In this document: piece after piece, positions 56,441 to 64,000 of the stretch
Position numbering within the stretch: the stretch's first letter is position 1
Layout of the letters: each line of letters opens with the position of its first letter
Assembly (NCBI GenBank): GCA_003290165.1
Contig: QNQO01000201.1
Coordinates: forward strand, 1,178,001-1,242,000
Length of the DNA stretch: 64,000 nucleotides
Source: Berberis thunbergii
Lineage: Eukaryota > Streptophyta > Magnoliopsida > Ranunculales > Berberidaceae
Reading direction: 5' to 3'
The notes under the pieces: generated by a model
What the model was told of the DNA's origin: nothing
The model's input: the letters and a program-made list of their open reading frames with translations, nothing else
Databases searched by the model: none
Translations under genes and position numbers: made by a program

Positions 56441-58464
56441 TTACACATGGGTTAGATGGCCACCACATGTAATTGAAGAGAACAAAAAGAAAAAAAAAAC
56501 ATTTCAAATATCACTCTGCAAGTCAATATAGAATAACATAAAGAATTCACAATATAAACAGATGCCGATAAACAAATAAACATGAATATATTGAGACTTA
56601 CAAGGTGCTTAATACGTCTGGGTGTAGTTATACTCCCTTGGCACTGCTGTTCTTTTGAAGTTCCAGGGAGAAACTTTCATACTGCTGCTTCAGTTGGCAT
56701 TGCCACGTGTGTCATCGTGACTAAGACTCCTCCTCCATTGTGTCCTTCTTGGATGCACATTATCTGTAGCATGAGAGGGAGAGATAATGAAATTGAATCT
56801 CTGAAACTGAAACACCCACAAACTACAATGAGAATATCAAATGATGGCATAGCATGGCATGCATGGCAGAGAGAATGTCTCTCCCCCCTTCCCTGCATTC
56901 TGTAGATAGGTTCATGATTGTGTACTTAAAAGATGACCAAGTGTGAGTCCTTTTGTTTGAGTTGGGGTACAACAACCATTGACAGCCATGCCAGACAATT
57001 TAGATGAAGTCATTATGTACATTAATGGACATTTTGGATAGAATTGCACTAGACATTTTACGATTGCGTACTATACATGTTTTTGATCATTAATGGACAT
57101 GTAGCTTTGAAGTGTAGACAGGTAGAGGAAGCAGAAGGGCCCCGAAACACCAATATTTTAATTCATTGTGTTTCTGACTAGAAAACTGGAAATTAAATTC
57201 AGAAAAGGAAAATCTGTAACCTAAATTGAAGAAGAGGAAGTGGAAAAACAACACTTGACTTGATGGAAAGGAATCGAAGAAGAAGAAGAGGAGCTGTTGT
57301 GCTATTGCTTTGCTCATGAAGAAGAAAATAAGTGGGATTGATTATTCTGATAAATTTGACTACATTTTCTCTATTACTTTCATTCTTTTTTATACCATAC
57401 ATGTCAAAGTCGAGGGCATCTCTCTCAGTTCGTCTTCGTTTATTTTCTCCGTTTGAGAATTCCACAAGGCTTGCTCCCTATTTTACAAGACTAGTTATAT
57501 TGATTGGGATTGTGATAGATTGTCTCACTTCTTTTAAGATTTCTGACTCTATTCAAAACAATATGTACCATATATATGTCAAAGTCAAGTCGTCTCTTAG
57601 TTGTTTTCATTTATTTGTCTATGCTTCAGAATTCCACATGGCATACTTCAAATGCAGCACTTTGTCCAGTGTTAGAATGGTTTAATGTTATATTAACAAT
57701 GCATAATTAAAAAAAAAGTTGATCGCAAGATAGTCAAAAATCATACTGTGTTTGCATCATGGAATTCGAAAGATCTGTCAAGAACGCTGTACAAACAACA
57801 GTTTATCGCAAATGTCTCAGTACAAATTTCTGGAAAACCAGGTACCTGACAGAATTCCATCAAATTGATAAGTGGGATAATTACTTAAAGCAGCACAATC
57901 CACAGTACAAAAATTAACAAAACAGACTTACCTTTTCTTCACCATGAAGTGTGCCACACCAGTCTTGATGAGAAATTTGAATATACAGAATAGCCAAACT
58001 TGAGAAATAGAAGAGTAATACTCTAGAGACCTCATCTCAATGAAATCATGTCATACAGAAGCACCAATGCTGCATCCACAAGTATGCTGAATATAACATA
58101 CACTGACAGCATAATAGGAGATTAAAAAAAAAAAAAAAAAAAAAAACTCACTCTACCTAGGAGCCCAGGTTGCAAATTCAAGAACCTAGGTTGCAAATTC
58201 ATGAACCCAGGTTGCAACTCCATCTTACATAATACTATGTTACCAAAAGTGCAGCTAGAAGTATGATTCAACTCACATGTCATAACTCTCCCTCTACAAC
58301 CAGGTGCTCCATGTCAAGTTGTCCAAGGAATGAAGGCTTTGATGTAAATGTAGATAAGTGCTGAGCAAGATTTATGTGCCTCTGTGACAAATTAAGCAGA
58401 AGGTGCATCATAAGATTCATGAGGCTACTTGAACCAAATTAACGGATACATCAGAGGACAGACT
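56420..58464. other. unassigned CACTA-province sequence with local duplications
   Basis: No gene I can name. 56,635-56,720 is repeated at 59,100-59,183 (cccttggcactg to gtgtgtcatc). 57,385-57,480 and 57,553-57,650 are diverged neighbours (both contain 'atgtcaaagtc' and 'gaattccaca'). 58,157-58,220 holds three copies of a 24-bp unit ('aaccYaggttgcaaattcaW'). There is an A-run at 58,123-58,146. Confidence 0.5.
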
Positions 58465-58960
58465 TACAAAGATTTGGTAATGAATTGAGCTTCCTTACAA
58501 AGTCTTTCAATTCAGAGACAGTTTGATTTGTATACATGACATGCACATCAGTTACATGTTCATCCAAAAACCATTCTATCACAACCCAAAAGCACTTCAA
58601 ATACCAGACAAATTGTTGAAAACTCAAGGTCTCTGCAAAAGGAAAATGAGATTCATCAAAGCAAGACTAGCAAGATTTGTTACATAAGGACCATTGTAGA
58701 TCAAATATCATAAAACAATTACAGACCAAATTAACTTACAGTCTATTTATAGTTTTGATGCTTTCTCCAATAAATTGAGGGATGGGACATTAATTGAGCA
58801 GTTTTTCAGAAGCCTGTCCAAATAAATGTAACTTAGTCATATAAACTATAAAGTCATAAGTTGATACAGGCATACAGTAAAAATATCAACAAATCAACTC
58901 ACAAGTCTGTCACTTTTTTCAAAAGTTTGTAAGTTGGGGAAACTCATACTTGGTCCTTGC
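58465..58960 (-). pseudogene. LRR-like exon remnants, unidentified gene
   Basis: Three short minus-strand open stretches: about 58,895-58,975 (RITDLQGPSMSFPNLQTFEK), about 58,745-58,815 (LLKNCSINVPSLNLLEKASK) and 58,465-58,640 (open for about 55 residues, VSELKDFVRKLNSLPNLCK). The first two resemble leucine-rich-repeat exons of plant receptor-like proteins. The third has no motif I know. Splice borders are only partly convincing. Confidence 0.25.
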
Positions 58961-59421
58961 AGGTCAGTTATCCTCCTGAAAGGATCACATAACACAGATG
59001 AACAAAACCGAAAGTAACTTTAATGAATTATAAAGCTTTGAAGGTAGTCTTACAGCTGAGTTATGTTTGTCAAGCGGGAGAATGTAAGAATGGGGCCCTC
59101 CCTTGGCACTGTTGTTCTTTGAAGTTCCAGGGAGAACTTTCATACTGCTGCTTCAGTCGGCATTGCCACGTGTGTCATCATGAAACCCGCTGCGGCCAGA
59201 AACAGCACGTACAACAATAAACATTAAAAGAAAGACATCATAATAAAAAAGTAAACATAAATAAACATTAAATAGTAAATATAGTCAGAAAATTCACCAT
59301 TAGACTCTTGGTTTTTGTAACTATCAATCATCAAGTTCCACATGAGTTCTACACCATATGAAGAAATCACACAACGTCCAAATCCCCCATCTTGTCTCCT
59401 TTTGATCACTTTTGTAAAGTT

Positions 59422-60991
59422 TCACCCCAGTCTTGTATTTGAAGCATAAGGAAAGTCTGATCTCTGTTGCAGGTTCAATGATCCATGACAAGCGCAAGAG
59501 AATTGATGGATAGGATCTACAACCTCTAATGCTATCGCAATGACATCCCTTTCCCAATCACAAACTTTGTATCTCCTTGACACTGAAGGAACATGATTGC
59601 TTGGAGAAGGAAACCTCGCAACACCTTGAGAAGATGATGGTAATGGAGATGGTGGTAATGGAGATGGAGGTAATGAAGATGGTGGTAATGGAGATGGAGG
59701 CAATGGATTATCTGGTTGCATTGTCGATTGTGCACCGAATGACGGTGTATCTTCAGTTATTTGAACAACTCCTTGTATTCCCTCACTTGTTGATGGTCTT
59801 ACATAAGTTCCACTTTCAAGTCTCTCTCGTATCCATCTAACATTTTCTTCCAATCTTTCATATTTTTCTTCCCTTTTTTTGGCTTCCAATGTTTTTTCCA
59901 ATAGCAATGAACGAGCGGGAAGTGCAGCATCATACTTCCTTTTAGAGACAGTGGTTCCAACACAACGAGTACGTCCCCTCGCTTCTTGGCCAAACACTTG
60001 GCTTAGAGGATCATTATCAATAGTGAGGTCAATGTTACCTTGAGTTGAAGATTCTTGCAATGCAGTTTTTTTGCTTTAACTTGTTCCTTCAAAAGAATGA
60101 AAAAATAAAATAAATCAGGACACAAATAATATTCAAACAACAACAAAGTAAATTAAGAATTGGGTATAAAAGACATCATTGGGCACATACCATATATTGT
60201 TCAGAACCACGCGTAGGTTTTCCATCCTTTCCCGTGTGACAGGCAATCCATATGTCAGTGCGTGTGATTGGTTCTCCATCAGGGTTCTTCTCAACCTATA
60301 TACTTGAAAGATTAGTCTCAGCCTATAAAGTTAAATGGTATATAATATTGTACTAGTAGCTAGAAACTCAATTACCATTTCGTACTCTACTTCTGCAGCA
60401 CTCTTTTGGCCACCCCCCATACATACTTTGAAGCCTTTTTGTTTTTTGCATTTTGGTCTCTAATTGCCTTCGCTTCAGGGGTGCTCTCATGGCGAACAAA
60501 CTCCTTCCAATCCTCCTCTCTTACACCATTTGGAACATGTTTCTCTTGTTCCTCAATGGTAGGATACTTATCCAAATAATTCTTCCTAAGATGTGCCTTG
60601 AACCTTCTATAATATTCAGGCATTTTCAAATGCACACTCTTTTTCATATAATTTGGAATGTCGTATTCACGCTGCAAATAAGCCATTGAGATATAAGTTG
60701 AAAATAATATAAGACATTATGAAAATCAATGATGTAAAATCTCACCTTGAGGCCATTCCACACATCCTCTTTGTAGTTGTCAGTAACATGGTGCCAACCC
60801 TTGAATTTGATGGGCACAAGGGTTTCAACAAGCTTTCCAATGTTTTTATTGAAATTTCTAGCACCAGGTCCAACTGCTAAACCGTGGAGGTTGAACTGTA
60901 TGGTCTGTTTAACTTCAATGTCATCATTTGTAGATCTGGTGACATCAATGGTGGAGAGATCATTGCCGCGAGTACTATCCATCTCTATCAA
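59422..60991 (-). pseudogene. CACTA (En/Spm) Transposase_24/TNPA-like gene
   Basis: Four exons on the minus strand: 60746-60991 (QTIQFNLHGLAVGPGARN, LVETLVPIKFKGWHHVTD), 60376-60671 (KMPEYYRRFKAHLRKNYLD, VPNGVREEDWKEFVRHEST), 60191-60295 (TRTDIWIACHTGKDGKPTRG) and about 59,422-60,075 (LSQVFGQEARGRTRCVG, then a coiled-coil-like KKREEKYERLEENVRWI and a Pro/Leu/Ser repeat). This order is typical of the plant En/Spm accessory family that binds subterminal repeats. A frameshift near 60,415 breaks exon 2. It points to minus-strand orientation for the CACTA element, with its 5' end to the right. Confidence 0.75.
59640..59710 (-). repeat. Pro/Ser/Leu coding minisatellite in TNPA-like gene
   Basis: 'ggtaatggagatggt' and variants are repeated about five times. 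On the minus strand they give PLPPSPLPPSSLPPSPL-like sequence. Confidence 0.75.
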
Positions 60992-60999
60992 TGAAGACA

Positions 61000-62026
61000 G
61001 TTATAGATATTAACCATTATCAAACAAAAAGAAATAAGAATCAACTATATACACCACATTTATAGATAATTTCCTTCCACAACATATCACCACAAATAGT
61101 TTTTTATAAAGCATTGGAAAAGCCAATCTGACCAAAGGAATCTAAATTGCTAAATTGCTTGAAAATCATTGACCAATCTAATGAACTTCAATTCATCCAG
61201 TTGTGTTGTCGTATTTGTTGTGGTACCCTATACAATGTTTCATTGACCTTCTTTCTACATTCTCAATCCAACTCAATTACTTGAGTTACATTGGATCTCC
61301 TATTCAAACTAATTGTTTCTAAAATACCACAATCATGCTTATTGCTGATCTTAGAAAAAACAAAATAAAAATATATAAGGACAAACTAACAAAGTACAAA
61401 ACTACAACTGATCTTAGATAATAGAGAAGTTCCCTACTAAAGGTAAACAATGCATGATAAGCAATGGCAATCTGTTGAGCATGGAGATCAGTGTTTTCTT
61501 TTATATAAATGATTTGATGAATAAGTAAGAGTTGATATGAGGATCAGAAGAGCTAGTACAATATAATCAACTTTGTCAGTTAAGTAGCTTTAGATCATAC
61601 TTAATATCATTACTTTATAATATAGCAATAAAAGAAAAAAGAATGCAATGTAGAGAACCAAATCAAGAATAATATCAGCAACAATTTATGCTATTTGTAA
61701 TAAAACAGAGGGAAGATGTTGATGTATGAAATTCATATTAGGGTCTCTTTTAAACACATGATCGTTTATAGACAAAAATGTATATTAGCAAAAAACTTGG
61801 AAACTATTTGTTTAGGTAAAAAATTGTACACCTCGTGCGTGATCTCGGTAGACAAAAAAAATTTACGTTATTTCTGGATTATGTTAAGTTTGTCAAGCTG
61901 CCTTTGTTAGGGGAGGATGGTGGTTCGAATCCACCTGATTCCGCATTTCAGTTTCTTGTAGGAGTGCAGAGATGTAAATTGGAGTGTGCGGGATGTAAAT
62001 AATTCTATTTGCTGAGTGTGAATACT
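61000..62026. other. 5' flank of TNPA-like gene
   Basis: AT-rich and without coding signal. It is likely internal CACTA sequence, since it lies between the element gene and the array at 62.33 kb. Confidence 0.4.
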
Positions 62027-62176
62027 TTAGCATTATGCATGTTGGCTTACCTCTTAAGTCATGATGGTTCATAAGAGTCAAGTTAGAATCGAAATCATGG
62101 GTTAGCATTATGCATGTTGGCTTACCTCTTAAGTCATGATGGTTCATAAGAGTCAAGTTAGAATCGAAATCATGGG
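62027..62176. repeat. perfect 75-bp tandem duplication
   Basis: 62027-62101 and 62102-62176 are identical by eye (ttagcattatgcatgttggc ...). The period is 75 and so a multiple of three, which keeps a minus-strand frame open by chance. Confidence 0.92.
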
Positions 62177-62332
62177 TTACTCTCAGTGAACAGTGTCTGA
62201 TCAAATTTGATTGACTTTAATTCTAAAATTTATAATATATATATTTAACTTAAAATTGAGTTTAATTCTAAAATTTGTCGATGAAAGTCGAGGAGGGAAG
62301 GTCGAGCGCCAAAAATAGCCCGCCCAATTTTA

Positions 62333-62545
62333 TTTTTGCTTTTCATGTAGCCACGATTTTTAGCCGTTGCTAGAGCTAGCCACGGTTTAAAACCGTTGCT
62401 ACATTTGTTTTTGCAACGGTTTTTAGCCGTTGCTAAATTTATTTGTTGCAATGGTTTTGAGCCGTTGCTAAGCCTAGACACGGTTTAAAACCGTTGCTAA
62501 ATTTGTTTGTTGCAACGGTTTTGAGCCGTTGCTAGGTCTAGTAAC
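62333..62545. repeat. CACTA subterminal array 3 (right side)
   Basis: Five or six units of 'gcaacggtttt(t/g)agccgttgcta' spaced by 'aatttgtttgtt', of the same type as arrays 1 and 2. No CACTA terminal sequence adjoins it on either side. It ends at 'ggtctagtaac', directly against the ENT fragment. Confidence 0.82.
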
Positions 62546-62950
62546 AAAACAATCAAGTGTTACACCTGAGAACAAACCAACAAGAAGGCACAACACAAGC
62601 AAATTTCCCAAGGCATTTTGCTCAGGCCCCTGTAATCCAGAGACGCCAATTATTCCATCTAAACAAGTACCCAAACATCTAGATTGAGAGCTTGAACAAC
62701 TAATTAGCATCAAAACAACTAACCTTATAACCTCTAGGTGCGCGGTGAAAATGCAAATGGTAAGATAGCCATTGCTCAATCCTAAGAAGGATGTCAACAT
62801 GATCATCCAACCTTGATCCCCATACTTAGCTGTGAAGTAGAAAGCCGGGATGAATAGAAAAACGACAAATGGTAGCTATCACGATGCCTCTTCGGGACAC
62901 TAATTTGAGTGCTTCAATGAGAGGGATGTATCTGCCAATTAGATCCAATT
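62546..62950 (-). pseudogene. ENT nucleoside-transporter fragment
   Basis: On the minus strand two exons, about 62,724-62,950 (DLIGRYIPLIEALKLVSRRG, MIMLTSFLGLSNGYLTIC) and 62,546-62,629 (GPEQNALGNLLVLCLLVGLF), joined by a GT..AG intron. This is the C-terminal membrane region of plant equilibrative nucleoside transporters. A one-base insertion in an A-run (about 62,857-62,862) and a one-base loss near 62,740 shift the frame. The last helix is cut where array 3 begins, which marks a sharp breakpoint. Confidence 0.8.
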
Positions 62951-63125
62951 TGAGTGAAAACCAAGAAAGAAAGGCAGTTTCATAAGAAGAAGACCCAAGA
63001 CCACCTGAGGATCCTAATAACCCGTACGGGTTCCTCAAGTTTCCTGCTGGATCCAGCGTAGAAGTTGCTTCTATTGGATTGAAAGACAGAGGGGATGTTC
63101 GGCGGTGTTGTTGTATGGTAGATGG

Positions 63126-63899
63126 AGGTGTTTACGAAAACTTGCTGTTTTTCCTGCAATTCAATTGATCAAGGATAGGTACCCTGGTGTTCAGATAGAT
63201 GTGGTGGCATCTGCAAGAGGGAAGCAGACGTACGAGTTGAATAAGAATGTGAGGTGGGCAGATGTGTATGATCTCAACAATGATTTCCCCGTGCCAGAAG
63301 AATACACTGACATGGTTGGACTTCTTAAGGTTAGTAAGGCTTGAACATCAAATAGATTGTTGTAAATAGGTTCTGGTGTTAATATTGTCTTTTGTTGACA
63401 GTCTAGGTTCTATGATATGGTCTTATCAACCAAACTGACAGGCCTGGGCAGAGTCAGCTACATCTACCCAAATGTCAATTCTGCAGGAGCAGGATTGCTG
63501 TTATCAGAAACATTCACGCCAGAGGAGGATGAACCTATCTGAGAAAGGATATCACATGTAAGTCGAAAGCAAGCTCGAAATGTCTCACTCCAGCATTCTC
63601 CTATTGTTCAGATATAAGAGTGAATGTGTTTTCTGATATAGGTATGAGCAGATGCTCTACTGGTTGGGGAGACCCGGACGCAAGGTACCAAGACATCCAG
63701 TGCCACCATTAAAAGTGTCAATTTCACGAAAGCTGAAGGAGCTTGTGGAGATAAAATACATAAATGCAGGTGCACGAAAAGGAAGATACATTGTTCTACA
63801 TGGTATACAATCTGACTCGCAGGCTTCAATGCAGTCTAAGGGAGACACTGACAGCTTGCTACCTATTGAAGTGTGGGCTCAAATAGCCATGGAAATGGG
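63126..63899 (+). pseudogene. PNSB1: PnsB1 (NDF1/NDH48-like) gene fragment
   Basis: Three plus-strand exons: 63126-63329 (KLAVFPAIQLIKDRYPGVQI, RGKQTYELNKNVRWADVYDL), 63402-63557 (FYDMVLSTKLTGLG, VSYIYPNVNSAGAGLLLSE) and 63642-63899 (PRHPVPPLKVSISRKLKELV, SDSQASMQSKGDTDSLLPIE). Borders are GT..AG and the gene continues beyond the window. PnsB1 is a subunit of subcomplex B of the chloroplast NDH complex, with a heptosyltransferase-like fold. Exon 2 lacks about 12 residues after 'GLG' and has a frameshift near 63,530. The 5' edge of exon 1 is damaged (WRC where the family has glycines) and no earlier part is present, so I call it a pseudogene or fragment. The name comes from remembered similarity. 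Confidence 0.65.
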
Positions 63900-64000
63900 G
63901 TGAGAATCTCCTACTGAGAATTATCATTATCAGGGTCAGGTTTCATCCTAACACTGAAAAAATTGCCAACTAGACAAATGATTTTAAGAAAAAGGTCAAA

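Noticed and set aside
56618..56630. 'gggtgtagtt' as a possible right CACTA terminus
   Set aside because: It lacks the terminal TAGTG, the preceding 'gggtttttg' and any adjacent subterminal array.
59577..59840. plus-strand frame with Met/Glu/Val repeats
   Set aside because: Antisense to the Pro-rich repeat of the TNPA-like gene.
61915..61955. tRNA-like T-arm (ggttcgaatccacc)
   Set aside because: Only the T-arm-like segment is present. No D-arm, anticodon arm or acceptor pairing could be found around it.

Overview
This is nuclear DNA of a flowering plant. It has spliced genes with GT/AG introns, an Au-type SINE, three Copia retrotransposons primed by initiator tRNA-Met, hAT, Mutator and CACTA DNA transposons, and gene fragments typical of angiosperms (LSD1-type zinc fingers, DUF1666, copine, a plastid NDH subunit). 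I cannot name the species. Most of the window is transposable elements. The one gene that looks fully intact is an IFRD/SAT32-like gene at 22.4-27.6 kb (minus strand, 13 coding exons, 438 residues, all splice phases checked by hand).

Layout. 1-1.1 kb: a SINE split by a hAT-type MITE, then a small Mutator-type MITE. 1.2-1.7 kb: a broken cystatin-like gene. 1.87-5.53 kb: an internally deleted Copia element. 5.7-8.4 kb: a dead GH3 beta-xylosidase gene with a 710-bp hAT element inserted. 8.76-13.76 kb and 13.80-20.57 kb: two nearly adjacent Copia elements on the minus strand (hand-counted LTR identity about 95% and 97.6%). 22.4-27.6 kb: the IFRD gene. 28.4-38.3 kb: a DNA-transposon thicket with two long-TIR elements, one holding LINE-like sequence, a hAT element carrying a CCZ1-like fragment, a SINE with a perfect 16-bp target duplication, and more MITEs. 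38.3-44.0 kb: a decayed autonomous Mutator-like element with a transposase on the minus strand and a small GRF zinc-finger gene on the plus strand.

44.0 kb to the end: a CACTA (En/Spm) province. Two closely related CACTA 3' ends (44,026 and 50,115) point the same way. An En/Spm accessory (Transposase_24-type) gene lies at 59.4-61.0 kb, and a further CACTA subterminal array at 62.33-62.55 kb. Between them lie intron-containing pieces of at least five unrelated host genes: LOL1-like, DUF1666 (two copies), copine, a probable GNAT-family gene and a probable SEUSS-like gene. Most are on the same strand as the element gene. ENT-transporter and PnsB1 fragments lie just beyond the right-hand array. 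The simplest reading is DNA-level capture of many genes by CACTA elements (a Pack-CACTA). This is the most interesting structure here.

A family of five small MITEs (108-189 bp) with 9-bp target duplications is scattered from 1 to 30 kb. Its members share GC-rich, nearly self-complementary ends.
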